Origin: Caulochytrium protostelioides
Lineage: Eukaryota > Chytridiomycota > Caulochytriomycetes > Caulochytriales > Caulochytriaceae
Length of the DNA stretch: 64,000 bases
NCBI GenBank assembly: GCA_003615045.1
Contig: ML014113.1
Location: 124,001-188,000 of the forward strand
Direction: 5' to 3'
A program made the translations under genes and the position numbers. Each line of letters opens with the position of its first letter. Positions within the stretch are counted from its first letter, which is position 1. The notes under the pieces were generated by a model, which was given only the letters and a program-made list of their open reading frames with translations, was not told where the DNA came from and did not search any database. This document shows positions 21,236-32,282 of this stretch, piece after piece.

Positions 21236-21994
21236 ATGCAGCCGCGTCGTGATGGGCTTCCACCCCCCGGACGGTACAGCGGCCACCGCCACAGCGCCCA
21301 TGCTGACATGGCGTCCAACAGCGCCGGCCACGGCGGCGGCGGCGGCGGCGGCGGCAGTGGCACCCACAGCAACGACGGCTCGGGCCCCGGCTCCGGCTAC
21401 ACGACGCCCTCGAACAGCGGCGGCGGTGGCGGCGGTGGCGGCGGCGGCGGCTCGACAGGCGCTTTGAACGCTGGCGGCGACCGCGACCGCGATCGCGACC
21501 GTGCAGGCCGCCTCAGTATCACCGACCGTCTCGGCCACCGTCCAGGGGCCTGGGGCAGCGGCAGCGCTGGCAGCGCTGGCAGCGGCAGCAGCCGCGGCGA
21601 CTTTGGCGCCCACCGCGATCACCGGGACAGTCGGAACGACCACCGCGGCGAGAGCAGCGGCAACCGCGACGCCACCTGGGACCGCCGCGATCAAGCGTTT
21701 CGCGACCGCCGCGACCACCGCGGCTTGAATAAACCCCGCAACCCGTCGTGGGGCCCCGGCGGCCGTGCCGACCGCCCCGCCCACGGGCGCGACTTCGACC
21801 GCGGCTCGGACCGCGACAGCCAGCGGGAGCCCAGCGTCGACCGCGGCCGCCCGCCGTTCCGCGACCGCGACGGCGGCAACCGCCCGCGCTCGTCCTATGG
21901 CGAAGCCCGCCATTCGCCCTCTCCCTACCACGACGGGTTCTCGCGTCGGTCCCATGCCTCGCGCCCGGCCACGCCGCCTGCTGCCGCCGCCACC

Positions 21995-22026
<32 letters not shown>

Positions 22027-25000
22027 GCCGCCACCACCGCCGCCGGCGCTGATGGCCGCGATGACGACAACGAGTATGCCGCCACTCGCGGCTCGCATCT
22101 CGGCGACACCTGCGTCCACATCAGCCCCCGATGCCGCGGCGTCGCCCCGTCCTGCACCCGCAGCCCCTGCCAGCGGCAGCACGGCCGTCTCCAGCGCCGC
22201 GGCCATGCCGCCGCCCTCCGCCACCGCCGCCACCGCCGCCGCTGCGTCGTCGGCACGGCGGACCGACGTCCGTGACTCGCCCGCCACGGCCGTGTCAGCG
22301 CTCCGGGCGGCGCGTGCGCCATCCTCCATACCGGCGTCTGCCGCGCCGCCATCACCTGCAACGACCACGGCGTCGCCGAATCCGCCATCGACCGTCTCGC
22401 ACCCGAGTGCGCGTATGACTGCGACGGCCGCTGCGTCTCCGACGCTCCATTCGACGGTGCCGGCGGCCAGTGGCGGCGCGACGGATCATCGTCGGGCGAG
22501 CGCGCCGCCGCCAGCAGCGGCCTCCAGCAACCCTTCTGCTGCAGGACGCGCTGCGCATGCGCCCGCCTCCCAGGGGCGCTCGACCGTGCCACCCGCCACG
22601 GGTCCGTCTCCCGCGGCGCCCACGCCATCGGCCACGTCGGGACCGACCACGGGTCTGACGTCGGGACCGACCACGGGTCTGACGTCGGGACCGACCACGG
22701 GTCTGACGACGGGACCGACCCCGGGGCCAAGCAAGGAACCGACGACCCCGGAGCGCGCCCGCCCATGGACGTCTCAGGCCTCGTCGCCCGGGTCCGCCAA
22801 ACTGCCCAAATCGACGATGCGGCCGTTCACCATGATGTCGGACATCCCGTCGCTGCCGCCCTCGAGCCCGCCGCCGCAGCCCGTCTCCCGCCCGTCGACA
22901 CCGCCGCCGCGAGCGCCGCAGCGCGGCCCCGCGGACGATGCCAGCGCCGCCTCGCGCTTGCCGCCGCCGGCGGCGGCGCCAGCCCCGCGCGACGCCCACG
23001 GCGCCGTTCCGAGCTCACCCCGGGACGCGAGCCAGGACTTGGATATCCGCCCCGAAGACTTGGAGACCATACCGGCGCCGTCGGCCCGCCACGACCTCGA
23101 CCACGGCCACGGCCACGCGTTTGCCCACCCGCTGACGCCCTCCCAGTCGCAGCGTCGTCGGTCGGCGTCGGCATCGCCGGCCAAACGCGCCGCCGCGCCG
23201 GCCGCTGCGGCGCCGGGCGCGCCCGCCGCGGCCGAGCCGGTGCTGGACTCGCTGTTCTCGGACAGCGACGACAGCTCGCTGACAGAACTGTCGGTCTCGT
23301 CGAACGGCGACGACGAGGATGGGTCCGCCATGGACGTCGACAGGCCCGCGTCCAACACGTCCAACACGGCGCACAGCAGCGCCGCGACAGGGACGGCCGC
23401 GCACAGCAGTCCTAGCAAGAAGCGCTCAAGCCGCGACCGTGATCGCGACCGCGACCGCGACCGCGACCGTGGCTCCAAGCTGGCGCGGACGGGCAGCAGC
23501 CCGCAGCGCCCGGACACGACGGCGCGTCTGAACGCCTCGGTCATGACCGGATTGATGGAGGCGCGCGATGCCCGTGAAAACACGGTCACCCTCGGCCGGC
23601 CGGTCAAGACGGAGCCCCCCGAAGGGGGTCGGGGTGGCGCGGCCGTCGAGACCGGTGCGACTGGTCAGAGGGCGGTTTTGTCGGCGACGCGGCCGCCGAC
23701 GGGGGGCATCCACCCCCATCACGGCGGCGAGGGCGGCGAGACCCCCGGCGCTCCGCCACCACCCGACCCGTTGATGAGCGAGCTGAGCGATCTCCCGCCG
23801 ACCAAGAAGCGGGCGTCGGTCGCGTCCGACGAAGAGCGGTTTGTTGTCACGGTCGGCGGCAAGCAGCGCAGCGTGACCGCCTCGCAGATTCATGCGCCGG
23901 ACCGCTGCGGCCGCACGCTGATTTTCAAGTGCGCCGGCGCCAACAACAAGGATGCGCTCGAGATCCTGCTCAACCGCGGCGCCGATGTCAACGTCCGCGA
24001 CTATGCGGGCTACTCGGCGCTCCACGAGGCATCGCTGCAGGGCGCCACCGACGCCGTCAACACGCTGCTCGCGTACGGCGCCGAAGTCAACGCCCAGGAC
24101 GACATGGGCGACACGCCGCTGCACGACGCGATGGCCAATGCCCACCAGCCCGCGGCCGAGGCATTGCTCCGGTATGGCGCGCTGCTGCTCAAGAACAAGA
24201 AGGGTGAGACGCCGCTCGATGTCACGGAAGACGCGGAGATGGTGGCCCTCGTGAACCAGTGGCAGCGGATGCGCCAAAAGCTGGCGTTTACCGACGCCGA
24301 TGGTCGCACGTTTCTCCACGTATGGGCCAGCAAGGGCAAAGCGGATCGCATCGAGAACGCGCTGAGCTATGGCGCGGACGTCGACTTTGCCAGCAACCGG
24401 CTCATGACGCCGCTGCACGAAGCCGCGGCGGCAGGCCACGCACACGTGATCGAGATCCTGCTCCGCTTTGGCGCGCGCCACTCCGCCCAGGACAGCCAGG
24501 GCGAGACGCCGCTGATGAAAGCCGCCGCCTCCGACCACCTGGCCGCTGTCGAGATGCTGCTGAGCTACGGCGCCCTGACGACGCTGCGCAACCACCGCCG
24601 CGAGACCGCTGTGATGCTCTGCCAGTCGGCGGAGGTCGAGATGGCCATCACGCGTGGACCGGCGCCTGACCAGGTGCGCCAGGCCGACTACATCGGCAGC
24701 GAGCTTGACACCGACCCCGTGCGGCTGCGCAGCGATCCGCTCCTGCTCTCGGCCGCCGCCTCGCCGGCCCTGTCGCATACCGCGGCGGCGCCCTCCGTCG
24801 CGGCGTCCGCCACGTCGGTGACGGGCGCCGCTCCGCCTCCGACCAGCGCGGCCGCGGCGCCGGCCCCCAAGCCGCCGTACCCGCTGCCCCGCGCGAATTC
24901 GGAAGCCCACAGCGCGCGAAGCGCAGACAGCGCGGTCGCCCGTCCCGTGCCCGTGCGGTCCAAGACCACGTCGTCGATCAAGGACGAGCCATCGTCGCGC

Positions 25001-27607
25001 CCGGCGCTCGGGACGTCGACGGCGTCCCCCGTGGCCAGCGGCGCGGCGTCCGTGCCGCATCCTCATGCCATCCCGAGCGGAAGCATCGGTGGAGGCGGGA
25101 GCACGCGCGAGCGCGAGCGCTCGCAGGCGGCTGCCGCGGTATCGTCGACGTCGGCACTGCATGCCGCCGCGGCCACATCGGCACCTGCCGCTGATGCACG
25201 AGCCGCGCACCGCTCCAAGTCCTCCAAACCAAGCGACCGCCCGCGGCGCCCGAGTGTGCCCCTCCACCCGTCGACCGCGGGCGCCGGGCCCGGGTCCGGG
25301 TCCCGCCGTGTCAGTGGCCCCTCTGAGCCGACGACTGCCGCTGCCGCCGCAACGACGACGGCGGCTTCCACGGCCACGAGCCGTCGTGAAGAGCGCAAGC
25401 TGCGCGCTTTGATCAAGACGATCGATGCCGTGCACAACCAGCGCAACGGCGCGAGCGGCAAGCCGCGACTGGCTGGTCACGAACGCGGCGGCTCGGACTC
25501 GGAAACGGCTTCGTCGTCGTCGTCGTCGTCGTCCGAGGATGACGACGACGACGTCGATGTCGAGGTCGAGGTCGAGGTCGACGATGAGGACGACGCGATG
25601 GAGGAAGAGGTCGATGTGATTGCGGTGCCGCAGCCGCAGGACGCGCCCCTGTCGTCGCATCACCCCGCAAAACATCACGAGAAATCCTCGGCGCGTCCCG
25701 ACCCTCTGAGCGCCAAACCCGCGAAGCGCCGGGGCAGCGATCCGGCGCAGCCACCGGCGCCACCGATCGCTTCCGGTGCCGCCCCCCGGCCGGCAAGCCC
25801 GACCCCGAAGCGCGTCACGACGCCGACGCCCAGCAAGGCCAAGCGCCCGGCGCTCTTTACGTCGTCGCCTGATTCGTCCGAAAACGATGCGCCCGCGGCG
25901 AAAGCACCGCGGCTCGCGGGAGCCCCGACGACCGCGGCGCCGTCGGCGGCCAAGAAGGAATCGAAATCCAGCGAGACGCCGACCGCGGCATCGAGTCTCT
26001 CGCCGCGGCCGCCGCTCGCCAAGCCGGGGTCGGCGACTCGCCTGACGCCGATCAAGGCTGAGTCCGCGAAGTCAGGCAAGCTCGACCAGGCGGCGGCGGC
26101 GGCGGCATCGAAGGCCCCACCCCCGGCAGCGCCGGCGATCTCCTACGTCTCGCTGTTCCGCACCCCTCATCCTCCGCGCATGCCGGCCCCACCCAATCTG
26201 CCTTGGCCCGTCAGCATGCTCCAGAAGCTGAGTACGCTGTGGATGAGTCACGCCCTGCCGATCCTGCCCGTCCAGCTCGTCGACAGCCCGAACCGTGCGG
26301 CCGACGCCGCGAGCCCTAGCGCTCACGAGGGTGCGCCGCCGCCGTCCGCCTTGCTGGCCGCCGCCGCCGCGCCGCCCGTGGCTGCGACGGCCGCGCTGAC
26401 GACGCGGCTGGACGACGACGACACGCTGTGGCTGGTCGATCTGCAGCTCGCGCTGCTGATGGGCGAGCGCACGGCGCGCGGCCTGCTCGCGCACATTCCG
26501 TCGCACTGGGCGCTGCGCGCGGCGACCTTCCGAGAGAAGCAGCAGCTGCAAGGCCACCCGACGTTCTCGGCGCTGCTGTGGTCGGCGCTCGCGAGCGACC
26601 CGACGCGGCAGCTGGCGTTTATGCCGCGCCGCGAGGTGCCGGACCCGCTCGCGCCGCTCGGCGGGGCCGGCGGGCCCGGCCCGACCCTGGTCACCCAGCT
26701 CCACCTCGCCGCCATCGACCTCCACTTCATCCGTGCCGTCGACGCCGCGCCGTGGCTCCACGACCAGCTACAGACGCTCGCCTGGGTCGAGGGCATCGAC
26801 GCCGCCGTGGCCGCGACCCAGGGCATGCCCATGTTCGCCCAGCCGTTCGTCCTCGATGCCCGATGCCACGCCGCCGCCCGCCCGGCCTGCGGCGCCCTCG
26901 CCGACCGGGCCGCGCCCCTGCCGACGCCCGTCGTCGCCCTCAACCTCTCCCTCGGCCCGCCGTCCGCGGCTGGGCCCGTCCGGGGCTCGGCAGTGGCGGT
27001 GACGGCGGCGGCCACGCCGCTGGCCGCCGCCTGGCCGATCGCGTCGCAGCCGCGCGTCCCCGCGAGTGGCGCGGGCGTCGTCACGCCGGCGGGCGGCGGT
27101 GGGGCCGCCGCGACCGCGACCACGACCGTGACCGCGACGGCGACCGCGGCCACGGCGGCCGGCACGGCGCCGTCGTCGCCGGCCGGATCCATCGGGCTGC
27201 CCGCGGCGGGCGGCACCGCGGGCTGCCCGAGGACGCCCGGCGGTCCGGCCGCGGCGGCGGTCGCCACCGCCCCGACGCTCGATCTGGCCGCGCGGTACTT
27301 CAAGAAACGCATGCCGCCGTCCATGGCGCCCGTCACGACCATGCTGACGGCCGCGCCGGTCCGCTCGCCCCTCGCGGCGGTGGCAGGGAGTCCCCGGAAT
27401 GGCGGGGTCCCGCCGGCCATGACGACCACCCCCGTGCCGCCGAGCGCCGTCCGCGCCAGCCCAGCGATCGTCTCCGCGGCGAGCACGCCGGCGACGCCCA
27501 CGGCCGGCACGGCCATTGTGTCGCCGACCACGGGTCTTCCGCCGCCGACGGCGCCGGGTCCGGTCGCCGGCTATGTGCACAAACTGAAGCGCATGCGCGG
27601 GCAATAG
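21236..27607 (+). CDS. giant ankyrin-repeat protein, HOS4/ANKRD11-12-like
   Basis: A 2,123-residue single-exon protein. The ATG at 21,236 sits in a strong context (TCCACCATG). Residues 1 to about 890 are low-complexity: Gly runs, Arg-Asp-rich stretches, poly-Pro and an octapeptide repeat (TSGPTTGL). Ankyrin repeats occupy about 895-1010 (VNVRDYAGYSALHEASLQG, then GDTPLHDAMANAHQP and NKKGETPLDV) and a second group about 1018-1138 (LMTPLHEAAAAGHAHVIEIL). The layout and sequence resemble the ankyrin module of yeast Hos4 (Set3 histone-deacetylase complex) and animal ANKRD11/12. A serine and acidic tract lies near 1424-1461. The C-terminal 400 residues include a helical region (WLVDLQLALLMGERTARGLL) that I cannot name. 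It is probably nuclear and involved in chromatin regulation. It is about twice the length of Hos4, mostly from disordered sequence. Confidence 0.7.
22634..22729 (+). repeat. 24-bp coding tandem repeat, 4 units
   Basis: Units of ACGTCGGGACCGACCACGGG plus four bases start at 22,634, 22,658 and 22,682, with a fourth, diverged unit at 22,706. They encode repeated TSGPTTGL inside the disordered N-terminal part of the ankyrin protein. The near identity of the first three units points to recent slippage. Confidence 0.9.
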
Positions 27608-27900
27608 AAGCGTGCGGAACCATCGGGGCCCGTTCCTTTTTTTTATCTTGGACCTACCGTCAATCAGGATTCTTTGGTGTCGTGTGGCGACGCGTACCCG
27701 CGTGAGAAGACTCGCAGGGCAAACAGCGCCCGAGCTGGGGAGACCGGGACCGCGAGGGATGCCGGCGCGACGGCACGTCCCCCGCTGGGCCTGTGGCGGG
27801 GATGGCGCGTCGCGGTGACTCAGCCAGCATGACGTCGATGCGTGCTCGCGGCCAGTCCCTGAATGGGCTGCCCACGCTTCTCGTGCGGCCGGCCGAGATC

Positions 27901-27970
27901 GCCGCCGACCGCCGCCGACCGCCGCCGACCGCCGCCGACCGCCGCCGACCGCCGCCGACCGCCGCCGACC
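27901..27970 (+). repeat. 10-bp tandem repeat (GCCGCCGACC)7
   Basis: Seven perfect adjacent copies of GCCGCCGACC, ending in a diverged unit (GCCACCGCGG). There are no spacers between units, so it is a minisatellite. Confidence 0.95.
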
Positions 27971-28436
27971 GCCACCGCGGCCCGGCGGAGTCTGATCGCG
28001 CGGGTGTCACCGACGTGACGTGGTCTCCGGCGTGACACTCCCCGGCGGGAGGCGCATCCCGGGGATCCTCTTCCGACGTGAGCGGGAAGGCCCACCGGCA
28101 CGGGTATGGGCCACGCCCGCGTGGCTGCGCCGGCGTGACAGTATGATCATCGACGTGGCCACGCACGACGGACCGGCGGACGGTCCGTGGGAGGGCTGTC
28201 CATGGACCGCTTTCATGCGAGCGGCGGTGTCACGGCTCGTGACACCGCGGGTGGCAGAGCGGGGCCCGCGGTGGGTCCCGCCAGGTCGGTGTGATGGGCG
28301 CGTCCATACCGCACCCCACAGGCGGCGCCGGGCCTGGAGCGCCGACCCGATGCTGAAGGGGGCACGCGTGCTTGGGCAGACGGGACCATGACGCACTTCC
28401 CCAACGCGACGTCATGACGACGACGACGACGACGCC

Positions 28437-28437
<1 letters not shown>

Positions 28438-28470
<33 letters not shown>
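28438..28470 (+). repeat. ATG trinucleotide microsatellite, 11 units
   Basis: Eleven ATG units in a row, preceded at about 28,415-28,433 by an ACG run. It lies in a non-coding flank and is likely length-variable. Confidence 0.95.
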
Positions 28471-28860
28471 CGGGAAGCAGCCGCAGCGCAGCCGCGGAGC
28501 GTGGGCGACGGCGACGGCGACGCCGTCTCGCCGTCGATGTCGCAGCGCAGGAAGCACGGCGTTGGAAAACAAGAAGCACAGCGTTGGAAAACAAGAAGCA
28601 CAGCGCTAAGGCGCATGGGACTCCGCCTGGGTGTCCAGCTCGTCACCCGCCCTGACGCATGGGACAGGCACGACCGTGGGTGGCCCACGACGTGGCCTGG
28701 GCGCCCGTCGCGTTGGCATACCGCCGCGAGACGGCGGTGGGCGGTGCGGCTTCGCCGAGAGTCCCGCGAACGCCAGGGGCACCGGCGCGGGCGGCGGGCG
28801 TGACCCCGACCGACGGGCACCCCTGTGACGACACGCCCACGGACCGAGACGCGGCCCCGG

Positions 28861-28894
28861 TGACGTCACGTGGAGAGGGCGCATCGTATATATA
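28861..28894 (+). promoter_or_regulatory. promoter: CRE palindrome, CACGTG and TATA box
   Basis: A perfect CRE/ATF palindrome TGACGTCA (28,861-28,868) overlaps a CACGTG box (28,867-28,872). Fourteen bases later comes TATATATA (28,887-28,894), followed by GC-rich DNA. The TATA box is 228 bases before the ATG of the 75-residue gene. CRE sites are bound by bZIP factors (Atf1/CREB type) and CACGTG by bHLH or bZIP factors. The paralogous gene at 52.7 kb has the same three elements in similar order. Confidence 0.7.
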
Positions 28895-29114
28895 GCCGCG
28901 GCCGGGTGACCCGCCCCTGCTGCATACCCCTGGACCAGCCGGACACCGACGGCGTTAGGGAGCGTCCATCCTGCCGACGCCGATGATGCCGGGACGACTG
29001 GCTGCCACGGACACTCGAACGCAACCTTCGTGCCACCACCGCATCGCGCTGCCGCCGTCGCTCCTGCTCTCGTTGCTCTCCTCAGCCTGTCACGTTCACC
29101 ACAGCGATCGCACC

Positions 29115-29342
29115 ATGTCGCCCTCGACCGCCGCCGCTCCGTCGCCCATCCGCGCGCCGACCCCCACCCACGCGTGCGTGGTGGACATGCCCGGCACCGC
29201 TCAGGTCCAGGCCGTGCCGTACGGCGATGGCGAGGCTGAGCCCATGGCCCTCCGTCTCCGCGGCGGCTGCCAGCCCGTCCTCGACCTCTTCCTCGGCATC
29301 TGGGCCGCGTTCATTGATTGCATCTGCTGCCGCTGGTGCTAA
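29115..29342 (+). CDS. 75-residue protein with LRLRGG motif and Cys-rich C-terminus (paralogue A)
   Basis: Unrecognised small protein. It starts at an ATG in good context (CGCACCATG). Residues 1-45 are Ala/Pro/Ser/Thr-rich. The C-terminal 30 residues read ALRLRGGCQPVLDLFLGIWA, then AFIDCICCRWC at the very end. The hydrophobic stretch after the GG plus four terminal cysteines looks like a palmitoylated membrane tail, similar in concept to CYSTM stress proteins; that is inference. A paralogue of exactly the same length at 52,495-52,722 shares most of the last 30 residues (LRGGCQPV-DL, then DC-CCRWC), while the N-terminus has diverged, so the reading frame and start are well supported. An upstream in-frame ATG at 28,983 would add 44 residues, but the paralogue does not support it. 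A CRE/CACGTG/TATA promoter suggests stress or nutrient control. Confidence 0.75.
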   Translation: MSPSTAAAPSPIRAPTPTHACVVDMPGTAQVQAVPYGDGEAEPMALRLRGGCQPVLDLFLGIWAAFIDCICCRWC

Positions 29343-31658
29343 TTCACCCACCCGCAGCCGTTCTGTGGCGCCTGGCTGTCGCTGTCGGAAGGGGGGGGGG
29401 GGGAGCCGGCAATGTCGCCAGAGGATGCCGCGGTGCCTGCTCGGGTGCACGCTGGCTGGCTGGCTCGCTCAGGGAGGGATGCTGCACCACACAATAGCCA
29501 CGGGCATCAACCGCCGTCGCGCCGAGTCATCGGGCAGAGCGGCGGTGCCAGCGCGACGCATGCATGCCGTCGCCGGCCATCGGGGGCGTCATGTCGAATG
29601 AAACGATGTGGCGGTCCAAACGTGTGGACGTTTCGAAACGCATCACATCCAGTCGCGTGTGCGTCGGCTCCGCGGCCCGCCGTAGGGGCATCATGAGAGT
29701 GCCACGGACCATGGCATGCGTGCCTCCCGCAGCCCAGCAAAACGCGCGGCGCATGCATCGTCTGTCGCCAATCGCTGGAAACCAAGGCGAAGAGAATGAC
29801 GATGAACCGGAGGCTGGCACTCTTATCATATCGTACTCTGCCATCACCCCACGCATGGCCCCCGATGCACGCCCGCGTTCCCTCCCTCATGTGTATCCGT
29901 AGTCTCCATAACTCTAATGGTTCTTTGCTGTTTTATTTTCCGTGCGGGTCGGATCGCGCCCGATGGGCGGCCAGGCGGATGCTGACCCTCACGGCCGCAT
30001 GCGGTCGTCCTCCGGCCTTGGCACGCGGTGGCGCGTTCGGAGCGAGACGCGACGGCCGTCGGCGCCTCGGCGTTCGCGCCGGCGTTCGCGCCGGCGTTCG
30101 CCGGGACCCTTCCGTCGGCGAAGCCAGCGAGGAGGCGGTTGGGCGGGTGGCCCGATGGACCCCCGGCGGCGCCCGCGTCCACGGCGCCGGTCGGTCTCGA
30201 CGGGCTCCGCGGGTCCGCCATGGGCGCCGCCGCCCGCCATGGACCCCCGGCCGCCCGCCGACCCGAGGCCCTGCCGCGTTCGGGTCGCGCGCCGTCGGTC
30301 CGTGCCCGTCGGTCCGTGCCCGTGCTCGGTCCCTCGGGCCGCGGCCTGCTGCGACGGCGAGGCTGCCCGCGCCGGCGGCCTCCGGCGAGGCCCATCGCGA
30401 CGGCCGGGCAGCCGCGCGGCGGGTATCGCCCCCGGACCGGCGGCACGTTTCGCCGTCGCTGCCGACCCGCTCGGGCGACACCCGCGTCGGCTCGGCTCGG
30501 CTCGGCCGTCCACGCCATGCGACAGCGAAAGGTGCGGCCGGCGCGTCGGCGGGGGTCTGCCGCCATTGTCTGGCCCCCAGCGTCGGCGTCGGCGTCGGCG
30601 TTGGCGTTGGCGTCGGCGTCGGCGTTGGTGTCGGCGTCGGCGTCGACGTCCACGGCGGCATCGGCGGGTCGGCGGGAGCCACGGCCGCCGCTCGCGCGAG
30701 CCAGGGCCCCGACGACAGCCCCGAGAGCGCGGCCACCACCACTCGGCCACCCGCGGGTCAGGCGTCGGAGGCCAGACGGCCCTGGGGCCGCCGTGGCCGA
30801 GCGGCCGCCGGCGGGGGGGTCGAGTGAGGGCCGCCGACCCGCCGCGTGGAGCCGCCCATTTGGAACAGCGTTGCTGCGGCGTGACCGTTCGTCCTGCGCG
30901 ACGGAGGGAACCGCGACCATGCTTGGGCGTGGCCCATCGTCGATGTCGAGGCGTGCGACCGCGCGGGAGCCACGCCGGCGGCAGGCGAGCCGGGCGACCA
31001 GGGCGACGCTGGCATGCAGCTTTCTTTGCTGGGCGGCTTTCCCCCGTCACCCTGCGGCAACACCACGTGCCCGCCTCGCGGTGGTCCTGGCCTCCGCCCT
31101 GCATCGGCTTCGTGAGGCTCGCGGCCGTGTCCACCCCCGTACGACCCACTGGAGCCGCGCCAGCCACCTTGTATCGTGACGCCTCGCTCTGCCGTCCCAT
31201 CCCGTCCCATCCAGTCCCGTCCCGCCTCGCCTCGCCTCGCCGACTTCACTCCGCCCGGCGGCCGTCGTGGTCTCGTGGGCCCCGTCATCCCTGGCGACTC
31301 CGACCGCCCAGGGGCCCTCTGAGCAGGACATCGTCCTCACATCGTGAGCTTCCTCCGGCCTGGACCTTCCACCGGCTGCTCCGAGTGGCCACGTCGCGGC
31401 CGATCGTCTCTGCTGATACTGAGGCGGAGACTGCCGGCTCGTCGATACCGTGACGGTGGGCGCGACCCGACGCCATCGCGCCACGGCGGCGACACACCTG
31501 TCTCGTTGGCTGTTGCCCCGCCCGATCGTGGGCTGCGCCACGCGCCTGCCCGCCTCCGCTGTTGGACCGCCGGGCGCCGACCGGCCGGACCGACGGACTC
31601 GTCTCGCGGCACGATCTCGATCCGAACCCGCCGAACGTGGACAGAGCACGCGGACATC
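29343..31658. other. 2.3-kb GC-rich intergenic region
   Basis: No gene supported. A run of 13 G residues lies at 29,391-29,403, soon after the upstream gene. From about 29,950 to 31,450 the DNA is extremely GC-rich and open in most frames (up to 503 residues), but all translations are Arg/Pro/Ala-rich without domains and they contradict each other. It includes a GGCGTC/GGCGTT hexamer repeat (listed). The right end is the Nudix gene promoter. Confidence 0.5.
30580..30650 (+). repeat. hexamer microsatellite (GGCGTC/GGCGTT)n
   Basis: About eleven near-perfect hexamer units, alternating GGCGTC and GGCGTT, within the GC-rich intergenic island. Confidence 0.9.
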
Positions 31659-32282
31659 ATGTCACGCCAGGGCCGCGAGTTCCAGGTCTACGAGGACGGC
31701 CGCCGCTGCGTCGTCGGGGTGATCCCGGTCCTGCCCAACCACCCGGCGGCGCTGGACCCGTCGACGGCGGGCAGCAGCGGCAGCGGCAGCGGCAGCGACG
31801 CGGGCGCCGCGTCCGCGGCAGCCGCGACGTCGACGCCGCCACGCATCGTGCTCGTGTCGTCGCGTAAGGACCACGACCGGTGGGTGCTGCCGAAGGGCGG
31901 CTGGGACCTGGGCGCCGCCGACGGCACCGAGACGCGCACCGAGAGCGCGGCCCGGGAGGCCTGGGAGGAAGCCGGTTTGCGCGGATCGCTGGCCGACGCG
32001 CCCGTCTGGGAGTTCGACGAGCCCATGACCTCCACCACCGGCATCCGGACGCCCGAGAAGACGCGGACGCCGTGCCGGTATACGTTCTTTGCGATGGCCG
32101 TCGACGAGCGGCTCGCCACGTGGCCCGAGGCCGGCGAGCGCGCCCGCCAGGCCTTCTCGGTCGACGAGGCGCTCGACCGCCTCGCCCGCCACCACAACCC
32201 GGTGATGCGCGACGCGCTCCAGGCCTGGGTCGCCGCGCACCCGGCCCTCATGACGCCGTCCTCCTCGTCCGACAGCGCGTAA
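31659..32282 (+). CDS. Nudix hydrolase, diphosphoinositol polyphosphate phosphohydrolase type
   Basis: A 207-residue single-exon protein starting at MSRQGREFQVYEDGRR. A Nudix fold follows: VVGVIPVL and IVLVSSRKDHDRWVLPKGGW, then a complete Nudix box G-X5-E-X7-REUXEEXGU at residues 85-107 (ending REAWEEAGLRG). The PKGGW block before the box is typical of DIPP/Aps1/Ddp1 enzymes, which remove the beta-phosphate from diphosphoinositol polyphosphates and also cut diadenosine polyphosphates. The catalytic glutamates are present. A Gly-Ser-rich insert at about residues 40-60 is unusual and probably a loop. Soluble and cytosolic by family knowledge. The frame is open further upstream, but the ATG at 31,659 is directly followed by the first conserved strand. 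Confidence 0.88.
   Translation: MSRQGREFQVYEDGRRCVVGVIPVLPNHPAALDPSTAGSSGSGSGSDAGAASAAAATSTPPRIVLVSSRKDHDRWVLPKGGWDLGAADGTETRTESAAREAWEEAGLRGSLADAPVWEFDEPMTSTTGIRTPEKTRTPCRYTFFAMAVDERLATWPEAGERARQAFSVDEALDRLARHHNPVMRDALQAWVAAHPALMTPSSSSDSA

Larger units (their letters stand above)
27608..28860. other. intergenic between ankyrin gene and small cysteine-tailed gene
   Basis: No gene recognised. A short T-run at 27,637-27,643 just after the ankyrin stop may belong to its 3-prime end signal. The region contains two simple repeats (listed), and a 23-base unit with GTTGGAAAACAAGAAGCACA is present twice in tandem near 28,560-28,605. The 30-to-70-residue open frames here are shadows of repeats. Confidence 0.5.

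Noticed and set aside
23426-25678. 750-residue minus-strand frame inside the ankyrin gene
   Set aside because: It is antisense to the ankyrin coding sequence; only the plus strand gives ankyrin repeats.
27901-27970. CRISPR-like array
   Set aside because: The 10-base units are directly adjacent without unique spacers, and the genome is eukaryotic; it is a minisatellite.
29942-31453. 503-residue plus-strand frame
   Set aside because: Arg-Arg-rich low-complexity translation competing with equally long frames on both strands; no domain.
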